A stretch of 64,000 nt of DNA from Larkinella knui (GTDB lineage: Bacteria; Bacteroidota; Bacteroidia; Cytophagales; Spirosomataceae): NCBI RefSeq assembly GCF_003858645.1, contig NZ_RQJP01000006.1:496001-560000 (forward strand). The letters are read 5' to 3'. How positions within the stretch are numbered: the first letter of the stretch is position 1; each line of letters opens with the position of its first letter. Below the pieces are notes generated by a model, which ran no database searches, was not told the origin of the DNA, and was given only the letters and a program-made list of their open reading frames with translations. A program made the position numbers and the translations under genes. Shown piece by piece: positions 24,801 through 33,006 of this stretch.

Positions 24801-26596
24801 TTATCGTTCAGGTTGATCGTCGCGTTGGTCGTGCTGTCGTTGGATGGATACGTCGAGCGAATCAGGAAGTTGTCATAGTCCTTTTTGTGGGCGTTGGCCA
24901 AAACGTACAGCACACCTTTCCGGCTCAGGCGCATTTCTTCCGATTTCGGGTCCATATCGATGTAACCCAGGGCCATCATACGATTCAGGACGTTGCGCAT
25001 GATGGGCGGACTGATCCTGGAATAAGCCGCCAGATCGTCGGCAAAAAACGTCTGGGTTTTCTTGACCGTAAGGTAATTGGCAGCTAGTTGCAGCGGGTGA
25101 AAACCGAAATCGGCGGACATTCCGGCGTACCGCTCGGGAAAGAAAAAATCGAACGACTCAAACCGCACCGGCACTTCTTTTTTGGCCCCAACCTGGTAGA
25201 AATCGACCTTTTGCCGCGGCAAATCCCAGCGCACGATTTCGGGTTGAATGTAGAATTTATGGTAGCTATCGCTAAAATAAGTATCCGAATAGCCGGATTT
25301 TTCAGCCTTGCTCAAACGGGCAATACCGGTTTCGCGGTCGTATCGGAAGGCAATACCGGGATGGTACAGCGTATCGACCGCGTCGATGTAACCGGTAAAC
25401 GAAACCAGTGGACTCGAAATTAACGAGTCGGCAAACTCAAACCGTCGGCTGCTGGCCTTAAAAGCCGGTTTTCCCTTGTAACTCACTTGCAATAGCGACG
25501 GCTGGCCGTTGGCAGCCGAACCGTATAACTTCGTTCCGGCCAGCGCAATACCGCCTTTGTAGGTGATGCCATTGCCCAGATTATTCAGCACCACATCGTT
25601 CGACCACGACATAAACCGGGGATACGTCGGCCCCTGCCGGGCTAGCCGCTTTTTGCTGTCAAACTCAAACGTTCCTTTGATCGGCTTGGCGAGTGGTTTG
25701 TAGGTCAGCGTTACGTCATCGGCCGTAATTTTGGGATTACTGACCACAAAACTATAATCGGCCAGCGTCACAAACGTTTCCGGTTGTCCCGCCGACTCCC
25801 ACGAAAACGAGCCGCCTTTTCCGACCCAGATACCGTCTTTCAACAGCAACGCACCGTCGGTTTTCCTGAGAGCGACCGAATCATTCGCCGTTGTCACAAC
25901 CAGATCCGCTCCCTTGATTTCCAGCACCGGCCCATCCAGCCTGGGAATCGGTTTCCGTTCCGTCGACGACATCAGCGGAATGACTTTTCCGGTTGAATCC
26001 ACCGGCAAATCCCAGCCATCGGAATCGCTCGGTTTTGGGGTTTGCGTTTTTTTTACGGACGCAACGGTATCGGAAGAAGCCGTTGCCGTTCCATTTTGAT
26101 CGGCTAAACGCAGCGTGAACGTACCGCCGTTGACGTAGAGTTTATTAAAATTATTGACGTATAAATACCGCTTTTCGGCAAACAACCGGACGGTTTCCAG
26201 CACTTTCGTCAAGCTTTTGGGATCGTATTTTTCAAACGACTTTTCAGCAATCGCCAGGTAATTATCCACTTCGGCCGGACTCACCTGCTGGGTCACCATG
26301 AGTTGGAACAATGCTTCGTAAAAAGGCGCAAAATGCTGAGTGGCCTGATAGCGCTTGGTATTCATTTTCCGGCTCAAGGCGATCACGCGCTCTTTCTGCG
26401 GAGCCGACAGCTTGTTTTCGGTGAACAGCGTTTCAAGATTTTTTTCAGCTTTTTGGGTGTATGCGCCCCCGGCGTTCATTAGTTTCTGCAAATCCGTCAG
26501 AAACTGTTCGGGATTGTCCGACAGCTTGACGGTTTGCGCCGACGCCACCGTTGCCAGCAGCAGAAAAGCCGATAAAATGCTATATACCTGTCTCAT
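21803..26596 (-). CDS. Very large exported protein of unknown function (1597 residues)
   Basis: I do not recognise this gene. It begins with a signal peptide (MRQVYSILSAFLLLATVASA), then about 130 helical residues, then more than 1300 residues of short beta strands with recurring units that alternate hydrophobic and polar positions and end in glycine turns (for example LKFTGKLVMDRKGLRAEGVI and LVVRSSGLFGKGTV). This resembles long lipid- or LPS-carrying beta structures such as AsmA/TamB or LptD-like repeats, without a clear family match. The C-terminus is a lysine/proline-rich tail (KEKPKPQPKT..KKEKADDKK) likely disordered. It follows prmA on the same strand after a palindrome. Confidence 0.8.
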   Translation of the reverse strand: MRQVYSILSAFLLLATVASAQTVKLSDNPEQFLTDLQKLMNAGGAYTQKAEKNLETLFTENKLSAPQKERVIALSRKMNTKRYQATQHFAPFYEALFQLMVTQQVSPAEVDNYLAIAEKSFEKYDPKSLTKVLETVRLFAEKRYLYVNNFNKLYVNGGTFTLRLADQNGTATASSDTVASVKKTQTPKPSDSDGWDLPVDSTGKVIPLMSSTERKPIPRLDGPVLEIKGADLVVTTANDSVALRKTDGALLLKDGIWVGKGGSFSWESAGQPETFVTLADYSFVVSNPKITADDVTLTYKPLAKPIKGTFEFDSKKRLARQGPTYPRFMSWSNDVVLNNLGNGITYKGGIALAGTKLYGSAANGQPSLLQVSYKGKPAFKASSRRFEFADSLISSPLVSFTGYIDAVDTLYHPGIAFRYDRETGIARLSKAEKSGYSDTYFSDSYHKFYIQPEIVRWDLPRQKVDFYQVGAKKEVPVRFESFDFFFPERYAGMSADFGFHPLQLAANYLTVKKTQTFFADDLAAYSRISPPIMRNVLNRMMALGYIDMDPKSEEMRLSRKGVLYVLANAHKKDYDNFLIRSTYPSNDSTTNATINLNDKFLTIRGVEKFSISDSLKITAVPTDKTLRIGKNRAFTLTGQLKSGNMRYTGRELGFNYDQFSMNMTKIDSITFTPQGKNQEIGGDIQYEKPGTVFLADKGNKSGRQKDKKTTQRLLMPEGMTVYFNQPNRGSLVYNKNVYFKVPAVDNDSLGKGDIAFDGTFFSDGIFPPIKTTLKSMPDNSLGFEHTAPAAGYPIYGGKGNLKFTGKLVMDRKGLRAEGVISHLNASLPAKDILMTPDSVLASGETGQIKEGLVGKAYFPAVDLKNYAMKWFPKADSMTISTKADHFSFYNSTTNLKGDLVVRSSGLFGKGTVKRSDSEAQSENIKFNKEGFTAGNAQFRVVADKQGTATKPMLLGTKVDVDFNQVKGVVTIATNNATATSFSDTLMSSLEFPNAAYKTSISKAQWNIAAKTITMKAAKTSTFTATAEDQEGLTFNGASAVYDVDKATLNVSGVPYVTSADARIYPEKGLITIKRNGEMLPLKNARLELDTTSLFHKLKGGTIQIQSRTRFSGDAVYQFAAAKGDTANIKMGSFELKEAAPVALASNTRSVGRKGKNSNEPAKTYYTVARADVDERDNVTLAPKVQFKGSITMMAPEQDLKLEGAIKIALKKRPKLVSDWIPMKEKIGETFSIKVDQTLKNDGNQPLTAGLHFRGGGSAGLYPTFLSTKENDKDDDLYRATGVMTYDEKDKVFRIVKKDAAGLDDVDGAFTFNDATGVMNFQGPVNVMNTGSSGSAPNNFVFAAGTGRAHVDSSTLKLNALVGFALPIPQPVNAAIADKMVKANLDEKNDEPADDDLDRLTAKLAAIIGQKATDVYRTKAQNQHVSITQAAPKFVASLVLSDVNLRWSEKYNALYSVGPIGVSNIDNVDINAQMEGFVEIRKTDGGDEATIYLEASPDSWFYWDYKSGGGATAQLALLTSDQELNDRIMAGGKNGGKTAVSIIAADVFEKTQFTDRYLDQYKTKEKPKPQPKTATSKDAPKKVVEKKKEKADDKKEGF

Positions 26597-26607
26597 AATT
26601 CCCGTAT

Positions 26608-26701
26608 GTACCCGCGGACTTTAGTCCGTGTTTAGCTCGTTCTATCGGTTTTAAAGCCAATAATGATGAGCCTAAAAACACGGGCTAAAGTCCGCGGGTA
26701 C
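26608..26701. repeat. Family B palindrome overlapping the end of prmA
   Basis: Arms 26608-26634 and 26673-26701 are complementary over about 26 bases with one mismatch (GTACCCGCGGACTTTAG and its complement), around a 38-base spacer. The right arm supplies the last codons and the TAG stop of the minus-strand prmA. The GTACCCRCGGAC opening is shared with the element at 36118-36219. REP-like palindromes of this kind are common in Cytophagales genomes. Confidence 0.85.
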
Positions 26702-27527
26702 TTTTGATAAATCGTAGTGAAACCCACTTATTCCGGGACAACTGCCCGGTTTTTATCAGCCCTTCGGCCAATCCTTTTTCCTCAATATCCAGCGCGTCCT
26801 GTTCGTAAAAACCGCTCACCAGTAATGTGCTGTCCGGTTTCATCAGCCGGACGTAAACCGGTATATCGTCCAGCAACACATTCCGGTTGATGTTGGCCAG
26901 CACGATGTCAAACCGTTCTGTCGGGTTAACCTCATGAATCGTGCCCTGAAACACTTCAATTTGCGAACAGCCGTTCAATTCGGCATTTTCGCGGGCGTTT
27001 TCGATGGCCCATTCTTCAATGTCGAATGCCACCACCCGTTCGGCACCCTGCAAAGCGGCCAGAATCGCCAGAATACCGGTTCCGGAACCAACATCCAGCA
27101 CGGTTTTCCCGGCCGCGTCGACGCTCAGTTGATGTTCGAGCATCATGGCCGTCGTTTCGTGGTGACCGGTTCCAAACGACATTTTCGGATTGATAACAAT
27201 GTCGTACTGAAAACCGGCATCCGGTTCGTGAAACGACGCCCGAACACGAATCCGATCCTGAACTTCGATGGGCTGGTAATTCCGTTCCCACTCTTCGTTC
27301 CAGTTCTTTTTTTCTAACGAATTGATCTGGTAGGCTATTGCGGTTTGATCGGCGTATTTATCGATAACCGACTGGACCGCAGTTTCATCAAAATCCGACT
27401 CAGAAATGTAGGCACTCAGCCCTTCGTCCGTTTCAACAAAGGATTCAAAACCTAATGCGCCGAGTTCGGCCATGAAAATGTCGGTATAATCAGCCGGAAG
27501 CGTTAGTTGCAGTTCAGTGTAGTTCAT
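26685..27527 (-). CDS. prmA: Ribosomal protein L11 methyltransferase
   Basis: Trimethylates ribosomal protein L11 using SAM. The 280 residues show the conserved linker KMSFGTGHHETTAMML (about 115-130), the SAM loop VLDVGSGTGILAI (143-155) and the NIN-type motif VLANINRNVLLDDIP. The N-terminal substrate-recognition domain is present. The final residues (STRGL) and stop are encoded by a palindromic repeat, so the original C-terminus may have been altered. It lies 3' of leuA on the same strand, separated by two hairpins. Confidence 0.95.
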   Translation of the reverse strand: MNYTELQLTLPADYTDIFMAELGALGFESFVETDEGLSAYISESDFDETAVQSVIDKYADQTAIAYQINSLEKKNWNEEWERNYQPIEVQDRIRVRASFHEPDAGFQYDIVINPKMSFGTGHHETTAMMLEHQLSVDAAGKTVLDVGSGTGILAILAALQGAERVVAFDIEEWAIENARENAELNGCSQIEVFQGTIHEVNPTERFDIVLANINRNVLLDDIPVYVRLMKPDSTLLVSGFYEQDALDIEEKGLAEGLIKTGQLSRNKWVSLRFIKSTRGL

Positions 27528-27573
27528 AAAGTAAAGAAAATAAAAAAGGACAAGCTTCCTGCCTGTCCCTGTA

Positions 27574-27605
27574 AAACCTGTCAGGTCTTGAGACCTGACA
27601 GGTTT
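27574..27605. repeat. Family C palindrome, 15-bp perfect stem
   Basis: AAACCTGTCAGGTCT at 27574-27588 is followed after 2 bases by its exact reverse complement, then a T-rich tract on the plus strand. It lies between leuA and prmA on the same strand. A related core (TCAGGTCTTGA) occurs inside bioA. Confidence 0.85.
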
Positions 27606-27651
27606 GTTTTTTAATTCATCGCGCCCTTATTCTGTTTCGACGCAAAACCGC

Positions 27652-27684
27652 AACCCTGTTAGGTTTTCAAAACCTAACAGGGTT
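27652..27684. terminator. Family C palindrome just after leuA, 16-bp perfect stem
   Basis: AACCCTGTTAGGTTTT at 27652-27667 and its exact reverse complement at 27669-27684 are separated by one base. It begins 6 bases beyond the leuA stop, at the end of the long ilv/leu cluster, so it may end that transcript, but it lacks a clear run of T on the minus strand. Confidence 0.7.
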
Positions 27685-27690
27685 CTATTA

Positions 27691-28830
27691 TCAGCGAACC
27701 AGTTCCATCAAATCCTTGTCATTCACCTCTTTGCGAACATCGGCCATGTCGAGAAAACGGGTGTAGATGGTGTCCAGGGTCGGTTTGTCATACCGGAAAC
27801 CCAGCAGTTCAAGGCGGTGTTTCAGTGCGTGACGACCGCTGCGGGCCGTCAGCACGATCGACGATTCGGGAACGCCTACATCGTGCGGATTCATGATTTC
27901 ATAGTTTTCCGAGTGTTTCAGAAAACCGTCCTGATGAATACCCGACGAGTGAGCAAAGGCATTACGACCCACGATGGCTTTATTGGCCTGCACCGGCATA
28001 TTCATCATTTCCGACACCAGCTGGCTAACCGGGAACAACCGTTTGGCATTGATGTTGGTCTCAAAACCCAGTTCTTTATGCACTTGCAACGCCATCACGA
28101 CTTCCTCCAGCGAGGTGTTTCCGGCGCGTTCGCCAATGCCGTTGATCGTTACTTCCACCTGCCGCGCGCCCTGCTGGATACCGGCCAGCGTGTTAGCCGT
28201 TGCCAGGCCGAGGTCGTTGTGGCAGTGGATGGAAATAATCGCTTTATGGACGTTCGAAACGTGTTCGTAGATGTATTTAATTTTCTGGCCATACTCATCC
28301 GGCAGGCAATAACCGGTTGTATCCGGAATATTCACCACCGTGGCACCCGCGCCAATGACGGCTTCGGTTAGCCGGGCCAGAAACGCCAGGTCGGCCCGAC
28401 CCGCGTCTTCGGCGTAAAACTCCACATCTTCCACGTAGGTACGGGCGTGTTTAACGGCCGCAATGGCCTGCTCCACAATCTGATCCCGTGTGCTGTTGAA
28501 CTTGTTGCGGATGTGAATGTCCGACGAACCAATACCGGTGTGAATCCGCTTCCGTTTGGCATATTTCAGGGCTTCACCGGCGGCATCGATGTCTTCTTTT
28601 TTCGCCCGTGAAAGGGCGCAGATGACCGGCTCAGAAACCGCTTTCGAGATTTCAACAATGGACCGAAAATCGCCGGGGCTCGAAACCGGAAATCCCGCTT
28701 CAATAATATCGACGCCGAGACGCTCCAGTTCTTTCGCCACCACGATTTTTTCTTCGGTAGATAATTGGCTACCCGGCACTTGCTCGCCGTCGCGCAGGGT
28801 GGTGTCGAAAATATAAATCCGTTGGCTCAT
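27691..28830 (-). CDS. leuA: 2-isopropylmalate synthase, short form without regulatory domain
   Basis: Condenses acetyl-CoA with 2-ketoisovalerate, the first committed step of leucine synthesis. The catalytic barrel is complete: [13 protein letters not shown] at the N-terminus, [16 protein letters not shown] with metal-binding histidines, and [19 protein letters not shown]. At 379 residues it ends after the linker region (HSSGIHQDG..) and lacks the ~120-residue C-terminal LeuA dimer domain that binds leucine in classical enzymes near 510 residues. Feedback control may therefore be absent or indirect. A homocitrate-synthase-like function is possible from length alone, but the leuB, leuC and leuD neighbours argue for LeuA. 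Confidence 0.9.
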   Translation of the reverse strand: MSQRIYIFDTTLRDGEQVPGSQLSTEEKIVVAKELERLGVDIIEAGFPVSSPGDFRSIVEISKAVSEPVICALSRAKKEDIDAAGEALKYAKRKRIHTGIGSSDIHIRNKFNSTRDQIVEQAIAAVKHARTYVEDVEFYAEDAGRADLAFLARLTEAVIGAGATVVNIPDTTGYCLPDEYGQKIKYIYEHVSNVHKAIISIHCHNDLGLATANTLAGIQQGARQVEVTINGIGERAGNTSLEEVVMALQVHKELGFETNINAKRLFPVSQLVSEMMNMPVQANKAIVGRNAFAHSSGIHQDGFLKHSENYEIMNPHDVGVPESSIVLTARSGRHALKHRLELLGFRYDKPTLDTIYTRFLDMADVRKEVNDKDLMELVR

Positions 28831-28870
28831 GGTTAATAAGAGTAAATTGGGATAGAGTGTTCTCGCGTAA

Positions 28871-29941
28871 TCAAAGTTTGGAAAGTACTTGCTTTCCCAT
28901 CGCTTCCGTACCTAAAATCAGGTCGGCGGGGGTGTTGGCATTCGCAATGTCGCGGGTTCGAAAACCGGCTTTCAAGACCTGATCGATGGCATCGACTACG
29001 GCTTCGGCTTCGGCTTTCATGCCGAACGAAATCTCGAGCATCAAAGCCACCGACAACACAGACGCCAGCGGATTGGCAACGCCTTTGCCCGTAATGTCGT
29101 GCGCCGAACCGTGAATTGGTTCGTACAGCCCCGTGGTGTCGCCAATGGAAGCCGACGCCAGCATGCCCATCGAACCGGCAATCTGCGAGGCTTCGTCCGT
29201 CAGAATATCGCCGAACAGGTTGCCCGTTACGACCACGTCGAACCGGCGCGGATCTTTGATGAGCAACATGGCAGCGGTATCGATAAACTGATGTTCCACT
29301 TCAACTTCCGGATACCGTTTGGCCACGTCCTGCACCACTTCGCGCCACAACCGGGACGATTCCAGCACATTGGCTTTATCGACCGAGCAGAGTTTTTTCC
29401 GGCGGGTCATGGCCGCATCAAACGCCTTGACGGCAATGCGTTCCACTTCGTAGCGGCTGTAAATCATGAGGTCGTAAGCGGTATTTCCGTCGTCTCTCCG
29501 TCCTTTTTCGCCAAAATACACATCGCCCGTTAGTTCCCGAAAGAACAGAATGTCAGCACCTTGCAGAAACTCCGGTTTAATACTTGATGCCTGTAGCAGT
29601 TCGTCGAACAACTTGATGGGCCGCAGGTTGGCATACAATCCCAGGGCTTTCCGAATCCCGAGCAATCCCTGTTCGGGCCGCACTTTCGCCGACGGATCGT
29701 TGTCGTATTTCGGGTGACCAACTGCGCCAAACAAAATGGCATCCGACTGCTTCGACTTGGTAATGGTTTCTTCGGGAAGCGGATTGCCCGTAGCTTCGAT
29801 GGCCGCGTGTCCAATCAGAGCCTCGTCATACGTAAATTCGTGGCCGAATCTCTCCGCAATCCGATCCAGAACCTGTTTTCCAACGGTGGTTACTTCCTGG
29901 CCGATCCCATCACCGGCGATAACTACAATGTGTTTCTTCAT
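28871..29941 (-). CDS. leuB: 3-isopropylmalate dehydrogenase
   Basis: Oxidises and decarboxylates 3-isopropylmalate with NAD to 2-ketoisocaproate. The 356 residues carry the family signatures: [11 protein letters not shown] at the N-terminus, [16 protein letters not shown], and [20 protein letters not shown], followed by [18 protein letters not shown]. It sits 40 bases before leuA and after leuD in the same direction, within the leu part of the cluster. Firm. Confidence 0.97.
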   Translation of the reverse strand: MKKHIVVIAGDGIGQEVTTVGKQVLDRIAERFGHEFTYDEALIGHAAIEATGNPLPEETITKSKQSDAILFGAVGHPKYDNDPSAKVRPEQGLLGIRKALGLYANLRPIKLFDELLQASSIKPEFLQGADILFFRELTGDVYFGEKGRRDDGNTAYDLMIYSRYEVERIAVKAFDAAMTRRKKLCSVDKANVLESSRLWREVVQDVAKRYPEVEVEHQFIDTAAMLLIKDPRRFDVVVTGNLFGDILTDEASQIAGSMGMLASASIGDTTGLYEPIHGSAHDITGKGVANPLASVLSVALMLEISFGMKAEAEAVVDAIDQVLKAGFRTRDIANANTPADLILGTEAMGKQVLSKL

Positions 29942-29971
29942 TCGTTTTCAATGAGCGAATGAGCGGTTTAG

Positions 29972-30019
29972 TGATTGAGTGAATAGATCGAAGATCATGT
30001 TTTTTAATTCACTCAATCA
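29972..30019. repeat. Family E palindrome between leuD and leuB
   Basis: TGATTGAGTGAAT at 29972-29984 pairs exactly with 30007-30019, followed by further copies of the ATCACTCA unit to about 30034. The wording is the same style as the repeat at 11697-11733. It lies inside the leu gene cluster on the same transcript. Confidence 0.65.
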
Positions 30020-30032
30020 CGCAATCACTCAA

Positions 30033-30632
30033 TCAAAAATTAGCATGCGCCAGATCAAATTTTTTAACTTCTGAACTTAAACTCAACAGGTAATCGATGT
30101 CGTCGTAGCCGTTCATCAAACACTCTTTTTTATACGCGTTGATGGCAAACGATTCTTTCAAACCGTTTTCCAGCACAATTTCCTGATTCACCAGATCGAC
30201 GGTAATCTGCGTTTGTGGGTCAGCTTCGATGGCTTTGAAAATTTCTGCCAGAAATTCATCCGAAACCTGAGCGGGTAATACGAAATTATTCAGCGAATTA
30301 TTCCGAAAAATATCAGCGAAAAAGCTGGAGATCACCACGTTAAAACCGTAATCATGAATGGCCCAGGCCGCGTGCTCGCGGCTGGACCCCATGCCGAAAT
30401 TCTTACCCGCAACGAGGATTTTGGCCCCGGCGTAGATCGGATTATTCAGAACAAAGTCGGCTTTGGGCGTATTGTCGGCATTGTAACGCCAGTCCCGGAA
30501 CAGGTTATCACCGAATCCTTCACGCGTAGTGGCTTTCAGGAACCGCGCCGGGATGATCTGGTCCGTATCGATGTTCTCAATCGGCAGCGGAGCCGCCGTC
30601 GAGACGAGTTTATGCATGGTTTCTTTGCTCAT
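30033..30632 (-). CDS. leuD: 3-isopropylmalate dehydratase small subunit
   Basis: Small subunit of the Fe-S isomerase of leucine synthesis, partner of LeuC. The 199-residue protein has the family signature [14 protein letters not shown] near the N-terminus and [20 protein letters not shown] in the middle. ATG codons at 30632 and 30617 are both possible starts. The first 23 bases overlap the end of the hepT remnant in another frame, so translation of leuD may depend on what lies upstream. leuC and leuD, normally adjacent, are separated by the MntA-HepT module. Confidence 0.95.
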   Translation of the reverse strand: MSKETMHKLVSTAAPLPIENIDTDQIIPARFLKATTREGFGDNLFRDWRYNADNTPKADFVLNNPIYAGAKILVAGKNFGMGSSREHAAWAIHDYGFNVVISSFFADIFRNNSLNNFVLPAQVSDEFLAEIFKAIEADPQTQITVDLVNQEIVLENGLKESFAINAYKKECLMNGYDDIDYLLSLSSEVKKFDLAHANF

Positions 30633-30959
30633 TCTGAATTTTTATTAGCTTTTCCAACAGATTAGGCAAATAAGCTTTCACGGTATTGTAAACCGTTGAG
30701 GCTGATATCCCAAAGTATTCATGAGCCAGTTTGTTTCGCATGGCTCGCATCAGTTTCCATTCGACCTCCGGGTACTTAGTCTTTAATGAATCCGATAAAC
30801 GAATAGTTGCTTCTCCAATAATTTCAAAGCGCCGGTAGACAGCATCCTGTATCAATGTACTTTGGTTGAAATCGACTTCGGTTACCTCCTTTACATAATC
30901 AAAATAATATCAATACTTTCAATAATGTCCTGCAAGTAAACCGTATCATCCCGATTCAT
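30610..30959 (-). pseudogene. hepT: hepT-like HEPN toxin gene with a frameshift
   Basis: Its ATG at 30959 overlaps the stop of the MntA gene (ATGA). The first 21 codons (MNRDDTVYLQDIIESIDIIL..) are a normal HepT N-terminus, but the frame runs into TAA at 30891-30893. After a shift at the T run at 30901-30904 (about one base missing), the other frame continues DYVKEVTEVDFNQST and on through IQDAVYRRFEIIGEA to the end. The catalytic R-x4-H-x-Y motif (RNKLAHEY) survives in that second part. HEPN proteins of this type are RNA-cleaving toxins paired with MNT antitoxins. Either the toxin is dead, or it is made by frameshifting or internal start, or the base is a sequencing error. Confidence 0.85.
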
Positions 30960-31234
30960 ATCAAATCGACTTTTCTTGCCAATAGCTGATCGCGAATAGA
31001 AGGTTTAATCGCCTTATACTCCACGATATCAATTGCCTTTTTCGTCAGGTTCGATAACTCTTCTTCAAATCGCAAAATATCAAACAACGTTACTCCCTCA
31101 GCTTCAATCAGGAGATCTACATCACTTTCGCTGGTCTCTTCGCCACGAGCATAGGATCCAAAGACGGATGCTTTGCGGACATTTTTGCCCAGCAGATACG
31201 TCTGAATCGTTTGAAAAAGCGTTTGACTTTGCAT
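30956..31234 (-). CDS. mntA: MntA-like minimal nucleotidyltransferase (antitoxin)
   Basis: A 92-residue protein; the ATG at 31234 (MQSQTLFQTIQTYLLG) is chosen over a start at 31258 that would overlap leuC. The catalytic motif GSYARGEETSESDVD fits GS-x10-DxD exactly, so the enzyme looks intact. MntA antitoxins adenylylate the tyrosine of their HepT partner to silence it. It starts 4 bases after the leuC stop and overlaps hepT, so it sits in the leu transcript. With its toxin frameshifted, its present role is unclear. Confidence 0.88.
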   Translation of the reverse strand: MQSQTLFQTIQTYLLGKNVRKASVFGSYARGEETSESDVDLLIEAEGVTLFDILRFEEELSNLTKKAIDIVEYKAIKPSIRDQLLARKVDLI

Positions 31235-31238
31235 TGTT

Positions 31239-32642
31239 TTACACCAATTCTCGCACATCCGTCACTTTCCCGGTCACGGCCGCAGCTGCCGCCATAATCG
31301 GGCTGGCCAGGAACGTCCGCGCACCCTGTCCCTGACGGCCTTCAAAGTTACGGTTGGAGGTCGAAATGCAGTATTTTCCCGCCGGAACCTTGTCTTCGTT
31401 CATGCCCAGACAGGCCGAGCAGCCCGGTTCGCGGAGTTCAAAACCGGCGCTGATAAATACCTGATCCAGCCCCTCGGCTTTGGCCTGATTCGACACCTGC
31501 ACCGAACCCGGCACAATCCAGACTTCCACTCCTTCGGCTTTGGTCTTGCCTTTTACAAATTCAGCTACCGTCCGCAAATCTTCAATCCGCGCGTTGGTGC
31601 AAGATCCGATGAACACGTAATCGACCGGTTTTCCGATCAACTCCATGCCCGGTTCCAGACCCATATACGCCAGTGACTTCGTGTAGGAAGCCAGCTCGCT
31701 TTGCGGTATTTCGCTCAGATTCGGTACGTGACTATCCACGGATATGCCCATTCCGGGGTTGGTTCCGTAGGTAATCATTGGCCCGATATCCTCAGCCCGG
31801 TAGTTCAGTTCAAGATCAAATACGGCTCCTTCGTCGGTTTTCAATTCCCGCCAGCGTTCAACAGCCCGGTCAAACGCTTCGCCCTGGGGCGCAAACCGCC
31901 GGCCGCGAATGTATTCGAAGGTGGTTTCGTCGGGAGCAATCAGTCCTCCGCGCGCACCCATTTCGATGCTCATGTTGCAGATCGTCATCCGGGCTTCCAT
32001 CGACAAACTGCGAATCGTATCGCCCGCGTATTCCACGAAATAACCGGTGGCGCCACTGGCGGATATTTGCGCAATGACGTACAGAATGATGTCTTTCGAC
32101 GTAACGCCTTTCCCCAATTGGCCGTTGATGTTGATCCGCATCCGTTTGGGTTTGTATTGCAGAATGCACTGCGTGGCCAGAACCTGCTCCACTTCGCTGG
32201 TTCCGATCCCGAAGGCAACGTTGCCCAACGCGCCGTGCGTGCTGGTGTGGCTGTCACCACAGACGATGGTCATTCCCGGCAGGGTTAGTCCTAATTCGGG
32301 TCCGATAATGTGGACAATTCCCTGAAACGGGTGGCCCAGATCGTATAGTTCAATACCAAAATCGGTACAATTTTTCCGCAGGGTTTCCACCTGATGGCGC
32401 GAAAGCGCTTCTTTAATCGGCAAATGCTGGTCTTTCGTCGGCACGTTGTGGTCCGCCGTGGCCGTGGTCCGCGAAATATTGAAGACCCCGATGCCGCGCT
32501 TCCGCAACCCATCGAAAGCCTGTGGACTGGTCACTTCGTGAATAAAATGGCGATCGATAAAAACCGCATCCGGGCCATCGTCCATCGCCTTGACGACGTG
32601 GGCGTCCCAGATTTTATCAAACAGGGTTGTGGGCTGACTCAT
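31239..32642 (-). CDS. leuC: 3-isopropylmalate dehydratase large subunit
   Basis: Catalytic, Fe-S-containing subunit of the isomerase of leucine synthesis. The 467 residues match the family. Visible are [14 protein letters not shown] and the cluster-ligand cysteines in [11 protein letters not shown] and [11 protein letters not shown]. The start ATG at 32642 overlaps the TGA of the upstream HEPN remnant (ATGA), so leuC translation may be coupled to reading of that remnant. It is flanked on both sides by MNT/HEPN sequences. Firm. Confidence 0.97.
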   Translation of the reverse strand: MSQPTTLFDKIWDAHVVKAMDDGPDAVFIDRHFIHEVTSPQAFDGLRKRGIGVFNISRTTATADHNVPTKDQHLPIKEALSRHQVETLRKNCTDFGIELYDLGHPFQGIVHIIGPELGLTLPGMTIVCGDSHTSTHGALGNVAFGIGTSEVEQVLATQCILQYKPKRMRININGQLGKGVTSKDIILYVIAQISASGATGYFVEYAGDTIRSLSMEARMTICNMSIEMGARGGLIAPDETTFEYIRGRRFAPQGEAFDRAVERWRELKTDEGAVFDLELNYRAEDIGPMITYGTNPGMGISVDSHVPNLSEIPQSELASYTKSLAYMGLEPGMELIGKPVDYVFIGSCTNARIEDLRTVAEFVKGKTKAEGVEVWIVPGSVQVSNQAKAEGLDQVFISAGFELREPGCSACLGMNEDKVPAGKYCISTSNRNFEGRQGQGARTFLASPIMAAAAAVTGKVTDVRELV

Positions 32643-32994
32643 ACGTTACTTTCTTCTTGCTCGATTATAAAATCTATCCAAACTTTATTTTCTGGAATTT
32701 CAGTACGGATAGCGTCCCAGATAATTTCATACTCAATTCCCCAGTAATGATGAATAAGTCGATCTCTCAGCTTGGCAAAACCGGACCAATCGAATTCACG
32801 GTATGTGTACCGCACCACGTCTTTTTGCCTTCCTGAAACTCAACAACGAAGTCAATATCGCTATCGTCTTTCTGCTGGTTACGGACAAATGATCCAAACA
32901 AGCCTAAACGAGCGGCCCCAAACTGTTTTAAAGCCGATTGATGGGACTCGATGCGTTCCATCGCTTGCTCTTTAGACTGGACAGCGGTTTTCAT
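32639..32994 (-). pseudogene. MntA-HepT module collapsed by an internal deletion
   Basis: From 32994 the frame encodes the N-terminal half of an MNT nucleotidyltransferase with an intact GS-x10-DxD motif (GSFVRNQQKDDSDID). After EGKK near 32821 it runs into unrelated codons and stops at 32767. In a different frame, 32818-32639 encodes 59 residues that are the C-terminal part of a HEPN HepT protein (REFDWSGFAKLRDRLIHHYW) with the R-x4-H-x-Y motif. The C-terminal part of MntA and the N-terminal part of HepT are missing, as expected from one deletion joining the two genes. The last bases overlap the leuC start. Confidence 0.85.
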
Positions 32995-33006
32995 GTTGAA
33001 GCGTTT

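Noticed and set aside
24242-25087. 281-codon open frame opposite the 1597-residue gene
   Set aside because: Possible nested gene considered, but no start signal or family motif; it fits a shadow frame.
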